NCBI GenBank assembly: GCA_002812745.2
Contig: NCSJ02000068.1
Location: forward strand, 62,001-126,000
DNA: 64,000 nt
Source: Scytalidium lignicola
Lineage: Eukaryota > Ascomycota > Leotiomycetes
Reading direction: 5' to 3'
Shown here: piece after piece, positions 47,842 through 58,639 of the stretch
Layout: each line of letters starts with the position of its first letter
Numbering within the stretch: position 1 is the first letter of the stretch
Position numbers and translations under genes: made by a program
The notes under the pieces: model-generated
What the model was told of the DNA's origin: nothing
The model's database searches: none
What the model saw: only the letters and a program-made list of their open reading frames with translations

Positions 47842-48939
47842 TATGACTGCTGATTCCTGGTAATACTTGTAGAGCTATAAGTGGAAGATTGCTATTCTTG
47901 TATGATGGTTGTGATGGGATGAATGGAAGATGAGATTGATTAATTAATTACACGAATTAGTATTTATAAGGCATGTTCCCTTGCATTATGGATGACGAAG
48001 AATCACGGAGTGAATCAAGACCGCTGTAGCTGATGTTTAGGACATGGTAGCTCAGGTGTGGCTGGTTCGATCTGACGTCTTCTTGCTGGATCTACAAGCC
48101 ATGTGAGTGGTCGAGGGCTCCAACTTGGACTTGACAAAAGCGTGCTGGTCGACTCGGATCTCGACCGGGAGAGCTGGTTGGTTGATTAGAACGTAAAGCA
48201 TGGAAGACAAATCCTTTAGTGGATTATCGACCATGACGAAATGCCATGAAGTTCTAGAAGATGTTTTATTATTGAAGGGTCCTCGTTAAAGCCTTCAATC
48301 CAGGACTATTGAGTATTCCTTTTTTAAGCTCTCAAGTTACCCAATCAGAGAAACACATTTGGACTAACATTATTTCCATGAATTAGAAATTGCAGCATAT
48401 GATATTCATTCGATTCTCACGAATTGACCAACCTAAATATCGAGTCCTTGAGTTGGAAGGAGATTTATGTCTATGAATACACAACCTGAGTTTGTCATTG
48501 CGGGGCAGATAACTATGACGTTGATAGCGGGGGTGACTTCATTCTTGGTTTAGCGCCACCGCCGCAGCAAGCCTGGCTGTGGCGTCTACACCCCCATTGG
48601 TGGGAGGCATCGGGCTTGTCATGTAAGTACAACCTACGGCTTTCTCCAGACTCTTGAATTAAGCTTTAGAACCTGTAAATTAAAACTGGAATGATCCAAA
48701 ACTATAAATNAAAAAGAAAATATGAAGCAAAATCATAATATCCAAAAATAGAAAAGAACATAAATAACAATACCAAAAAACGCCGAGATTTCTTATATAT
48801 GATCCCCCCAAAACCAATGCATAATAATGCTATGCTCCCCGCCCCAGTAATGCTCCCAGCCTTGCAATGAACCCACAGCTTCTAGTACCTCAACAAGCAT
48901 AGATTTGAACTAGTCGTCACTGGACTGAGAACTCTAATT
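47842..48939. other. Intergenic region
   Basis: About 1.1 kb between the hydrophilic-protein promoter and the 3' end of the GTPBP1-like gene. N at 48710 before an A run. No coding signal seen. Confidence 0.55.
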
Positions 48940-50957
48940 TCACGAAGCAGGAGTAGTGCTCGCTGTCGCAGCACTCGCTGCTGCAGCATCCTTCTTCTCT
49001 TCGTTCTTTGCAATTATCTCATCGTTGATCCCTTCAGGATTAAGAGGTTTTGCAGGATCATACCCCACAGATTTCACAATGCCCAGTCCTTTGGTTCGGC
49101 CTTCACGAAACAACAATCGATCGCCTGGTACGAGATACTCTGGTCTCTGCACAAACCGGAATGCCACGGTAGCCCTGTCACCAGTACGAATGTATGACCG
49201 ATCGATATCGATGATCGCACATGTTTGGGATACTGAGCCAACATGTAGCATGGCCTGATACTTGGTCTTGATCGTTGTAGCGTGAGACAGAATTAATACT
49301 TGGGTAATGTTAGTAACGGTATAAGGATATTTATAACTACTTCACACACCTTCGGCAACAAACTCTCTATACACTTTTGGAGTGCTCATCTCGAGTTTTG
49401 GTAGAACTACCATTCCTTTTCGTACATCTTTTCGACGGACTCGTTTTAGTGCAAATGACGCAGACTGACCAGCTGAAGCCGCTGGTACAGGCAGTCGTTT
49501 CCGCTCAATGGATCGAATTGTAGTGGTAGTAAACTGACCAAGTGAATCTGGCCCAATTAGCACAGTATCACCGGCATGAACGACGCCACTTTTCACAATC
49601 CCTGATACAACTGTTCCCACGAACGGAACGGAGAAGGTGTCATTGACATGGAACTCAAACGGAGCATCAGCATCATAACGGCCATGGTGAGGAATGATAT
49701 TAAGGAACGCGCGAACTAAGTCCAGATTCTCGCCAGTAACATTAGACACCTGGAAGACCGGGCAGATCCGCTGCGAGACAAACTGGGTTGCGGTATTGAT
49801 ACATTCATCTCGGTTTTTAATGAAGATTGGTATCTTTCTTGCCCCTGGACTTTTCAGTATCATCGTGATCTGCCGAATAGTCTGTTCTAGAATTTGAGGA
49901 GGGCATATATCGATTTTAGTAATAACCACCATAACCGGTACGTTCAGAGCCAGCGCGATACCAAGATGCTCTTTGCTCATACCAATAAGACCATTATTAG
50001 CAGCCACCATTAGTAGGCAGTAATTTGGACTAGAAGACAGAAGCCCAAAGACGGTGGTTCGTAGATATCGTTCATGGCCTGCGAGATCGCTGAAGGAGAT
50101 GACCTTGGCGGCCTTTTTGCCTATTTCTTCCCAAGATAGTTTTCTCCCAGGCACATCAGACCCAATGATTTTACCCATGGTATCAAAGCCCATGATTTCC
50201 ATACCTACAGAACTAGTTCGACCACTCTCAATCTCATGCTTGTGCCGGAAGAGGTTGACCCTGGCTTTTCCTCTTCCATCATCTAAACCGCCTTTAACCA
50301 GCACTCCCAACATGGTAGATTTTCCGGCATCAACATTACCAACAACGGCTATTCTCGTCTCGATTACCTCTTCAACAGATGCTGGATGTTGTCTGATTAG
50401 TACTTTTCCGCTGCACTCTTTCCCGAGGTCTTTCTCGGTAGATAGGTGAGATTCGACCTCCCCGCCAACGTTCTTGGTTAGCAGTAACTGGCAGTCAGCT
50501 CGTAGTTTCGCAGCTGCTTGTGTAAGACGATTCATAGACTTCTCCCACTCCTCTTTCGTCAAGTTCATAGAGTCTCCATTATTCTCGAATCCAACCTCGA
50601 AGATGGTCTCTCCATGTCCTTCATCTAACCTCAATTCTAAGACATTCACCAGCAAATTTAGGGTCTCGTCCGCTTGATCAAGCAAGAGCTCTTTTAATCG
50701 TACCTGAGGGGCATTATCTGCTAAATCTAGGGAATCAAGGATATCGAGTTCAGCGTGGTTTTCGACGGAGGCGGACTTTGCGGCGGAGGCAGGATACCTC
50801 CGCACCTGCTGTTTCTCAACGTAATCGGCGAATTCGCTGAGAGCCTGATTTGAAGAGTATTAATTGAGAGCTGAAGTCATTGTAGGGAGGTTATTATTCT
50901 TACGGATTCGCCTTTCCGTCTCTCATGCGGCAGTTGCCTTCCCAATTTTGTTGTCAT
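48940..50957 (-). CDS. GTPBP1/2-like translational GTPase
   Basis: EF-Tu-fold GTPase of the GTPBP1 group, linked in animals to mRNA turnover and ribosome rescue/elongation. Exons on the minus strand: 50957-50904, 50844-49350, 49298-48940; 635 residues. The first exon encodes only MTTKLGRQLPHERRKGES; this start is inferred because the long exon has no ATG before conserved sequence. G1 is VVGNVDAGKST (about 170), G3 is SDLAGHERYL (about 260), G4 is TKID (about 310). The DLAGHERYL form of G3 is specific to GTPBP1/2 rather than eEF1A. The C-terminal beta barrels include DTFSVPFVGTVVSGIVKSG and VGSVSQTCAIIDID. The C-terminus is Ala-rich (AAAASAATASTTPAS) after a Lys/Glu-rich stretch. Followed closely (572 bp) by LSM3 on the same strand. 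Confidence 0.9.
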
Positions 50958-51529
50958 GCCTGATTGCACAACTGCCGGAGCTGTGCTACCGTAGGTGTTC
51001 TTATGAGACAAAAGACAGGCCAAGTACTTGCCGGCTGATCTCCACCTTTACCTGGGTTGATTTGGAGGTGTTGTATTAGATATTTGTGATTTTGTAGTAT
51101 TGCGTATTTCTGAGTTAACCATGGTGCATATTGATGGGACGGAAAGGCTCTAGGTGACTTTAAAATCAGGAGGGGTGACTGTTCGCCGAGTATGGGGAAG
51201 CTTTATCGATAAGAAATATTGATTCACCATGGGAGAGGAACTGAGTCACAACATGGTGAGTCGACAGCCTAAACTCGAACTTCTCATGCATGTCACATGT
51301 TCAATTCGTCCTTTTCAAATCACGGTATTATTTTGCTAATGATTCCTATGTTTTTGTTGGTGGCTTATGCCATTTCCTTCAACTCCTAATAAATCTAACT
51401 GAACCTTTTCGGGCCACGATGTCCTTTCACTCAATGCCCGTGATGTATTTGATTTCCATTTTCAACCCCGTATAACAAGCCAGTTATATATGCTCCACTC
51501 ATCCTGCTGACGTCCACTGCGAAACTCTA
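50958..51529. other. Intergenic region between LSM3 and the GTPase
   Basis: 572 bp: GTPase promoter and LSM3 3' end. No gene or repeat seen. Confidence 0.55.
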
Positions 51530-52015
51530 TCATGATGGCGCTTGGGGCGAGATGAGGATAACACTATCGCCTTGTGCAAAAGTTAGTACCCTCTGTAGAA
51601 AGCAAGACGGCCACAATCTTGGATCCTATCTCGTATAGAAAGACCAAATATTAATCATACCTCTAACGAATAGCATCTCTGACTTCTTGTGTATTGTCTA
51701 AAACTTTGCTTAGCTGGAGCCAGTCCAGTATCCACTTCTTTCATTTACCTTCAACGTTTCTTCTTCATCTTCATCTTCTTCTACCACGTAGACAGTCTCC
51801 TCAACATCTCCAAGCACCAAATTGCAATGACTATCGTATGCCTGTAATTCGTCAGTGGCATCCAGTTATCACGAGACATTTGGACTAACATGAAGTCTGC
51901 CCTTAAGTTCTCGATCGCCGCGTAGCTTTACGAAGACTACCTCATCTAGGCACAGTCGTACCAGATCAAGCGGCTCTGATACAGGAGCTGAGGCTCCATC
52001 ATCGATGTCAGCCAT
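51530..52015 (-). CDS. lsm3: U6 snRNA-associated Sm-like protein LSm3
   Basis: Subunit of the nuclear LSm2-8 ring (U6 snRNA) and the cytoplasmic LSm1-7 ring (mRNA decapping). Four small exons on the minus strand: 52015-51890, 51841-51749, 51697-51661, 51570-51530; 98 residues, the normal length. Sm1: [20 protein letters not shown], then [20 protein letters not shown] with the Sm Asn; Sm2: [16 protein letters not shown]. One exon is only 37 nt, so simple gene finders may miss it. An acidic loop ([10 protein letters not shown]) separates the Sm motifs. Start chosen at MADIDDG; an in-frame upstream extension has no family support. Head-to-head with the PPR gene, 181 bp between starts. Confidence 0.95.
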
Positions 52016-52196
52016 AGCGTGTAAATCTAGCTTTGCCTTGCCAGTTTTGAGAGCTTGTGGGGTTTGGGTTTGCGACTGGAAACTGTTGTAGCGGAACGCG
52101 GAACATCCCGTCCGTAGGACAAGGGACCAGAAAAAACCGCGACGCTTCACCAAGACGTTTAATCACATCCGCACCACGAATGCACAACAACGATTC
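52016..52196. promoter_or_regulatory. Compact bidirectional promoter, LSM3 / PPR protein
   Basis: Only 181 bp separate the two start codons, so both promoters and leaders overlap. Confidence 0.6.
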
Positions 52197-54263
52197 ATGA
52201 GCTCCCTCCTTCTAAGGGTTGAGGCAATTGAGTCTCGAATTGCGTCCTATTCATGCCCTCGAGGTATAGCGGGCGGCATCCATGCTCTTCGACTTCGACG
52301 TATCTTTCGTCATAAATACAGGGGTTACTCAGCTACTGTTGGAGAATGGCCTGCTACTATCAATCCGGAAGCCCAAGTTGAAGCTCGGATAGATCAATTG
52401 GAGAACCGTGATGCTATAACCCGAGAGTCTTCAAAAATCGATGTCCAAACAGCGGTGCGCAATGGTGAAGAGGCGGAAGTGGATAGGCAGCTCAAGGGAT
52501 TATGGGGATCAAATATAAACAGGCGACGAACTAATTTTGGGAAGCCATCGTATCTTACATCTAAGCTTCAGCAGCTAGAAACGCTCAAAGAGCTGGAGGA
52601 CAATGCTTCTTGGAGAAGTTTGCCCAGAGGAGCATTGGCCGGAGATGCTGTGTTGGCAGATTTCCCAAATACAATACAACGCGACGAGCAGGCCTTGCGT
52701 GAGGCTCTCCGTACAGGAAACCCACATTCTATACTCAGTGCGGTAATAGGTACCATACGACATGATGGTAACCAATACGTGAGTGAAATACTACAGCAGC
52801 TCCCTGCGGCAACGTTCTCGGAGATCCTTCGCAGCATACACCCCAAGCATTTTGTTAACCGATTCAACAAGCTTCATCAGGAAATAAGCCCTGCTGGTGC
52901 TAAGGGTCTTGGGTTCATGCTACTGGGTGAAGCAGCATATGATCAAGGCTATCGACATTTTTGTTCTATTTTCTTGTCCCAGGTGTCCGGAATCACCGAG
53001 GCTCGACGCAAAATTAGTCCTCTGTCACTCTCAGATTACAAGTTTATCCTGGACGGCGCTAGAGTTACGGGAAACAAATCTGTAGCGGACTATGCCTGGA
53101 ATGAGTTGCTGCAACAAGGTATCAAACCTGATGTGGATTGCTACAACTCTTATATGGCAACCAAGTGTTTGGGGGATATATTGCATCCAGCTCAAAGATT
53201 TAAGCTTCAAGTTACTCCAAGTCATCTCAGCCTACGAGCCAAAGGAAAGCCACCAACTTCTTTTCGAGGACATGGAGCTGGACCTGAAACTGGAATAAAG
53301 TCCCGGATTACAAGAATCTTCAATAGAATGATTAAGTCTGGCGTTCTTGGAAATGAAGAAACCTTTTGCATGATGATTATTGCATTGGCTAGAGAGGGTG
53401 ACTTGGCTGGAATTGAATCTGTGCTCAAACGTGTGTGGGACATCAACGTGCACACTATTATGAACACTTTGGATAATAGCGAGTTGATTTCTCCGAGGAA
53501 ATTTACCAAAGATTCACCATTCTATCCTTCAGAAAAATTGCTGTTTACTCTAGCCCATGCCTACAGTATCAACGGCTCAATCCCAACAGCTCTGCGGCTA
53601 GTCGACTATATCTCACAAAGTTATTTGTTGGATATTCCATCAGATGTATGGAATGAACTTCTCCAGTGGACTTATGTCTTATCTACCCCTGGCTCTATTT
53701 CGCGGACAACGGATAGGCGTTTACCTCCGGAGGCTGTGGCTAATCTTTGGGCGACCATGACATCCGAGCCGTATAACGTGAAGCCTACAATGCAGATGTA
53801 TGACCATTTGATTCCGAATCTTATCAGCCGCCAGCGTTTTAGGGAGGCTGAATATTGGATGGAGCAAGCCCGCTATCTACACAAGTCTAGTGTACAGCGG
53901 TTAACGCGAAATATAAATGTGTCTAACCGACGTCTTGCAAAAGATTGTGCTGTTAGAAGCGATCAGGAGCGCAGAAACATTGGGTATCTTCAGCTTCGTA
54001 GCCGGATCAACAGACTATATATGCGGCGATGGGTCAAACGTTTCATCCAAGAAAGCAATAAAAGCCTGAAGTCTTCAAACACTTGGAGTACGCAGGAGCT
54101 TCCTGCCTTTTTCGAAAGGTGGAATCTCTTTCTGCCTTCTAAGGTGGAGTACAGGATATCATCTGGAAAAGTCCATTTCTGGAGCGGATCGTTGAATGCA
54201 AACGCGATTCGAATACGGAGGTTCGAAACAGTGGGAAACATTCCAAGGGTTATCGAGGCATAG
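52197..54263 (+). CDS. Mitochondrial PPR protein, ATP13/ATPase-expression-like
   Basis: Single exon, 688 residues. The first ~45 residues are Arg/Ser-rich without acidic residues (RIASYSCPRG, RLRRIFRHKYRG), a likely mitochondrial presequence. Helical repeats resembling PPRs are visible: SVADYAWNELLQQGIKPDVD (about 305), RIFNRMIKSGVLGNEETFC (about 375), YDHLIPNLISRQRFREAEYW (about 535). The overall pattern resembles the fungal 'mitochondrial ATPase expression' (ATP13) group, whose yeast member is needed for expression of the mitochondrial OLI1 mRNA; this assignment is from memory of the family and moderate. The C-terminal 100 residues are basic and aromatic (INRLYMRRWVKRFIQE). Expected role: mitochondrial RNA binding or translation. 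Confidence 0.76.
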   Translation: MSSLLLRVEAIESRIASYSCPRGIAGGIHALRLRRIFRHKYRGYSATVGEWPATINPEAQVEARIDQLENRDAITRESSKIDVQTAVRNGEEAEVDRQLKGLWGSNINRRRTNFGKPSYLTSKLQQLETLKELEDNASWRSLPRGALAGDAVLADFPNTIQRDEQALREALRTGNPHSILSAVIGTIRHDGNQYVSEILQQLPAATFSEILRSIHPKHFVNRFNKLHQEISPAGAKGLGFMLLGEAAYDQGYRHFCSIFLSQVSGITEARRKISPLSLSDYKFILDGARVTGNKSVADYAWNELLQQGIKPDVDCYNSYMATKCLGDILHPAQRFKLQVTPSHLSLRAKGKPPTSFRGHGAGPETGIKSRITRIFNRMIKSGVLGNEETFCMMIIALAREGDLAGIESVLKRVWDINVHTIMNTLDNSELISPRKFTKDSPFYPSEKLLFTLAHAYSINGSIPTALRLVDYISQSYLLDIPSDVWNELLQWTYVLSTPGSISRTTDRRLPPEAVANLWATMTSEPYNVKPTMQMYDHLIPNLISRQRFREAEYWMEQARYLHKSSVQRLTRNINVSNRRLAKDCAVRSDQERRNIGYLQLRSRINRLYMRRWVKRFIQESNKSLKSSNTWSTQELPAFFERWNLFLPSKVEYRISSGKVHFWSGSLNANAIRIRRFETVGNIPRVIEA

Positions 54264-54695
54264 ATGCAATTTCTTGGTTGTATTTGTATCAATAGACGGG
54301 CAATCGACTCTGGAGCTAGTCCCATGTCAAGGTTTAGAGTTTCTTGTACTTTTATTTTGTGTTTCTATAGAATTTTAAGCATAACTACTTCTCTATATCC
54401 TAAAATGCGCTAATAGACAGGACGCCTGAATTTCTAATATGTGACTACTCAGCAATTGACATTCTCATACGGCATTAATACTTCCCAGCCTCCCTTTAGC
54501 ATGATGTTTCCACCCCTTCATGATCAGCCTTTGTGCAAGGCCTTGCAGCTCAAGTATTGGCTGGCGTAAGGCACTTGACTTACGAACTTTATACAATAGT
54601 AAGAAACTAGATTCTTACAGACTGTACATTATCTCAACCACTACTGGAGCAGGAGAAAATTAAAGAGGTATCTACATATGCTAAAATATATACCA
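54264..54695. other. Convergent intergenic region
   Basis: 432 bp of AT-rich sequence at the 3' ends of the PPR and GPI12 genes. Nothing else seen. Confidence 0.55.
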
Positions 54696-55658
54696 TCATA
54701 GAGACGAGGCTTTCACAAGTCTCAGGTCATTAAGCACCATATATCGGCTTAATCCAATCCATCCCCAACGAAACCACCGCATCTGACTCACATGTGCTGT
54801 TGTCATAGCTGATTGGGCTACCCTTACCTCCGCGGGACCACTCAAAAAGAATAAGGGTGAGGGGTGAGCGCCAGCACTTCTCTCGGCCACAAAAAGAGTG
54901 GACAATGTGATCATCGAGTCGAGACAACTCGAGTATTTCCGTGCAACATTCACGGATGTAAGGGTGTATAGATCAACCGGACAGTTCCATCCCGGCCGAT
55001 TGCGAATAAGAGAAGAAATAAAGCCTCGCGCACCAAAGTAGAGCGAGATATGGTTCGGGTGAGAGGAGACTCCTTGGCCGTCAAATGTGATCAAGACATC
55101 AATCGTAGCTTTTGGAGCTTCGGCGGTCTTTGAGGCGGAAGGTGTCATAAGATCGGGAGCAAATGCGGCGGAGAGCAGGGAGGCAATCTTTTGCTTGTCC
55201 CAGGTCACAGTCATGCTATCCTGGAACTCACTTTGCTCAACCGTTGGCATTGCGCTTCGATAGTTGGAGTATGGCATACATACGGGCTTTCCACAACAAA
55301 TACATCCTCTTCTTTACGCAGGCCCAGCTTGATGCCACTCTTCACCAGCTCCTTCTTTCTTGTTTCTCCCAGTCCATCCGCATTGCCTAGAAGACAATCA
55401 GCTCAAAAGTCGATTTGCACAGTAATGGAGACACGCACCACTGCTCAAGCACAAAATCTTGACATGATTTCCCAATTCTGGAGCCGTCAATGCCAGAAGC
55501 GTCGGTGCAAAGAACATAGCCTCATCATCCGGGTGTGCAATGAGCAGGCAGATCTTCTTGTTCTTGAGGGTTGGGAACTTGGAGCGAGCTACACCGACAG
55601 TATACAGCCAGCACGCGACCACCACAACGGGCATCGCCAGCAGTGTAACCGACTGCAT
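54696..55658 (-). CDS. GPI12: N-acetylglucosaminylphosphatidylinositol de-N-acetylase (PIG-L/Gpi12)
   Basis: Second step of GPI-anchor synthesis: removes acetate from GlcNAc-PI on the cytosolic ER face. Exons on the minus strand: 55658-55439, 55386-55284, 55230-54696; 285 residues. An N-terminal membrane anchor (LLAMPVVVVACWLYTVGVA, about 6-24) precedes the catalytic motif LLIAHPDDEAMFF (about 38-50; His, Asp, Asp zinc/catalytic). The second motif, DGQGVSSHPNHI (about 165), supplies the further His ligand and Asn. The middle exon encodes the conserved NADGLGETRKKEL. An Ala/Ser-rich insertion (TPSASKTAEAPKATID) precedes strand VLITFDG. All active-site elements are present. Divergent from the DUF7719-like gene with 648 bp between starts. 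Confidence 0.94.
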
Positions 55659-56306
55659 GGTACCAATGCAATCGGATTCGCCGTGCTCTGCACTTGTACA
55701 ACTGAGTATAGCGTGAGAGAGGAAGCAATACACAATTGGAAGGGAAAATGAAGAGAAAAGGGAGGAGTACGAGGCCGAGTCAGGAAATGGCGGACCGGTG
55801 AGACCTTCGAGCCAGGAGGAAAGCGCACCTTGCTGTTTACAGTGCGACAGCCTTGCGCTTGATAGCGATTGGGTGGTGCGGGGCACTCTGGACGAGGCGC
55901 CGGGGGCAATGGGACCTTCACTTGACTAAGTTGTATTATTTTTATGCCAATGCTTTGGCTAAACGGACTCAATTTCCAGCGCAGCAAATTCACCCGGAAT
56001 TAATGAGCGTTGGAAGGACCCTGCATGGTGCTCGGACCACCTGCAATTGCCCCCCTGCACATGCATCTAGACTTTTGTGCTGTTTGTGTTGACGTCCGGT
56101 CCTTCTGCCGACGGCTGCTGGTGATTCGTTTTCAGATACTCACCTGGACCAGATCTTTTCTTAACCCAAACCAACACCGAATAAACTCTGAGCTCTGCTG
56201 GGAATAGCTGTCATACCATAAATATTGAGGTTGTCGCTGGTACAATTCGGAAACCCAAAATTTTTGCTCCTTGTTTTGTCTCTTATGGCATGACTTTTTT
56301 GGGGTG
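55659..56306. other. Divergent intergenic region
   Basis: 648 bp between GPI12 and the DUF7719-like gene. No additional gene. Confidence 0.55.
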
Positions 56307-57002
56307 ATGGCACGTCAAAGGAATCAAAAGAAGGAGAAGCCTAACTACAAGCTCGCCCAGCCAGATCGGTCGACAGATCCTTCTCGAGAGACTCTCCTCG
56401 AACTTGCCGAGAAACATGGTCTTTTCAAGGTTAACGATGACGGGCCGGGCAAGAAAAATGGTAGCCAAGATAGGCCTGTGAGTGAAGAGGAGGTGACGAT
56501 TGGCAGACTAGCAGAATCCATTCTATGGAGTATCAGCCTTACAATGCTGCATTTCACTGTTGATTTCTTGGTACACCATCAATATGCAATGTCACTGTCG
56601 TGGTCGAATCTAGCTACAAGATCAGTGCAGGCGTTTCCCAGTAATGAGCTACCCGTTTCCCCATCTACCCTAACACCTGCTAACGGTACTGGTACAGTTA
56701 TATGGCTCTTGTTCTACACCTTCCACCCCCATCCTAATCCATCCATTTTCGTGTCAGCGCCACTGTCTAAACGGATCCCGCCCATCCTCCACCAACTCTT
56801 CTTCCTCGTCGTCAGTGTTGTTTCGGGCTGCTATATGATATATACCACCAATGAAAATGGCTATCTTGCAAACATGAAGCGTGCACCACCGCTAGGGTGT
56901 ATGTGGATTTGGGCTGTCATTGAGCTTGACTTATTGTGGGCCGCGATTAGCTTATTAGCTTGCGTTGGCTTTCTAAAGTTGGGCGGATATTCCATCACAT
57001 AA
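56307..57002 (+). CDS. Small multi-pass membrane protein, DUF7719-like
   Basis: Single exon, 231 residues. Start MARQRNQKKEKPNYKLAQPD is the first ATG with a Lys/Arg-rich N-terminus. Hydrophobic segments: about 85-105 (ESILWSISLTMLHFTVDFLV), 135-150 (TVIWLLFYTFH), 168-190 (HQLFFLVVSVVSGCYMIYT) and 205-228 (CMWIWAVIELDLLWAAISLL). The last segment, with Trp-Ala-Val-Ile-Glu-Leu, resembles the fungal DUF7719 signature; the domain name is recalled, not searched. Function unknown. It ends 112 bp from the convergent gene at 57115. Confidence 0.75.
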   Translation: MARQRNQKKEKPNYKLAQPDRSTDPSRETLLELAEKHGLFKVNDDGPGKKNGSQDRPVSEEEVTIGRLAESILWSISLTMLHFTVDFLVHHQYAMSLSWSNLATRSVQAFPSNELPVSPSTLTPANGTGTVIWLLFYTFHPHPNPSIFVSAPLSKRIPPILHQLFFLVVSVVSGCYMIYTTNENGYLANMKRAPPLGCMWIWAVIELDLLWAAISLLACVGFLKLGGYSIT

Positions 57003-57114
57003 CCTTCTACATAAAACCACATTATTTTCATGTGTGTAGGGATACTCGGCTGTAGCGGGCCACGGTGCTGTCGGTGAGAAACATTGAATATTTAAATGTC
57101 AATTTGACATTCCG

Positions 57115-57983
57115 TCAACTAGTAGTGGTAGTAATACCGCTGCTAAGATATTGTTTGGATAAATCAGTTTCGGAAGGGATAACCCCGAAATCCTCTTCTT
57201 TTAATGTCGAGGTCTCCTCTTCATACTTTGGACTCTCCTTGGATGAGTCCTCAGGAGGGTATCCAAATTGAGATCTATGCATGAGACGATAGACGAGGTC
57301 TTCTAGATGGTCCAATTTCTCATGTTGAGAATTAATCGTAGCTTCAAGCCGCTCAATTCTCTCACGGTCAAGTTCTTCTCTTTTGTGGAAATGAGCCTCC
57401 TGATCTCTTACACGTCTTGCATGTTATGTCAGTTCTCATCTACAAAGATATTATGTGTCCAAGAGAAAAAAAATATAGAGACCTACGAAGAAATAAGAGA
57501 CATCTGAGTAAATAAGACTCTTGAACCAAGTGCATCCCTCTGCCTGACCAACTCCAGTGCCTTGGCCCTAACCGGTAACCAGGACATAGCAATACTAGTC
57601 GTAAATCTCACCCGCTGCGGCACCAAAGTCCACCCTTTCGCAGGTTCCCTCTCTTGGGCAGCCTTGATCTCCGTGTCAGTTAGCAAATCAAGCAAACGCT
57701 CTTCCAACTTGCCCAGCTGCTCCATCACAAAGATGTACATCTGATATTCCATTTCATTTCCCGAACGCGTTTTGAGGCCATCGTTTGCATGGATAAGGTC
57801 ATGCATCCAGGTCGATTCCGTTTTATACCAACTTAGGGAAGCTTTAACCTGGAAGTATTCTTGGTCTGCGTTCCGGAGGTATGTGATACGGACAAAGATC
57901 GCGGCAGCAATTGCCACTATGAAGGTGAGAATACCAGTTACGCTGGCTGTGATTGATAGCGGACTATCGGGCTGGGACGGCAT
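57115..57983 (-). CDS. N-terminally anchored membrane protein with coiled coil (unknown)
   Basis: Two exons on the minus strand: 57983-57487 and 57406-57115; 262 residues. Start MPSQPDSPLSITASVTGILT runs straight into one hydrophobic helix (about 12-33, TGILTFIVAIAAAIFVRITY). The rest is hydrophilic and helical: about 45-140 (EYQMYIFVMEQLGKLEERLL) and, across the intron, a Glu/Arg-rich coiled coil (HKREELDRERIERLEATI). The C-terminus is Ser/Thr/Glu-rich and ends in TTTTS. The MPxxPDSPLSITASxTGIL start is shared by a group of uncharacterised fungal proteins I have seen described only as hypothetical. It could be a tethering or signalling-platform protein; no function can be assigned. Confidence 0.68.
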
Positions 57984-58639
57984 TCTAAGATAAAATTTAA
58001 TGCTTTATTTAGCTTAGAATTCTTGAAGATTGAGTTTTATATAAGATCTAAAAGTCCCATATAACCCACCTTAGCACGCTGTCAATTTGTATCCTTTTTT
58101 CCCCCTGGGAGGTTACGAATGCTTAAAATAGAAACAAAATTTGGTGCGTTCCCAGTACGTAAGGTACACCGGCANTTTTTTGTTTCTCAAAGGCTAGTTG
58201 GCTGATGTTAGAATAGAAATACCTACGTGATCAAGTTCGTATACATTTTGCGGCGCATGCAGATCGGTACGCATTAATGCAGGGGCGGCCGGCAAGGCAG
58301 ACTTCTCAGGGCTTTCTGCTTATTTCATTTAGCAAAATTACTTTGAGTCGGCCTCAAAAGACTATCTTTTTGATAGAGTTAGAGAAATTGGTATTTTAGT
58401 TGGACAGCTAAGATACACTATATATTATATCTTACATATATCTTACAATCATTACAATGACCACAGTTCGTTAAAACTCCAAGCCAACCACTCGCGCTAA
58501 ACAATGCTTACAGATACCCGCCCAAACCATACGCCAATACCTATTGTGTCCCAAGCCCATATAAAAGTAACAGTTGTGTACAACAAACGTCAAACAATTA
58601 GAGATCAAAGAAATATACATATCCTGTGACTCAGGGTCT
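57984..58639. other. Intergenic region
   Basis: 656 bp: promoter of the coiled-coil gene and 3' end of MIP1 (both minus strand). AT-rich, N at 58175 before a T run. No gene seen. Confidence 0.55.
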
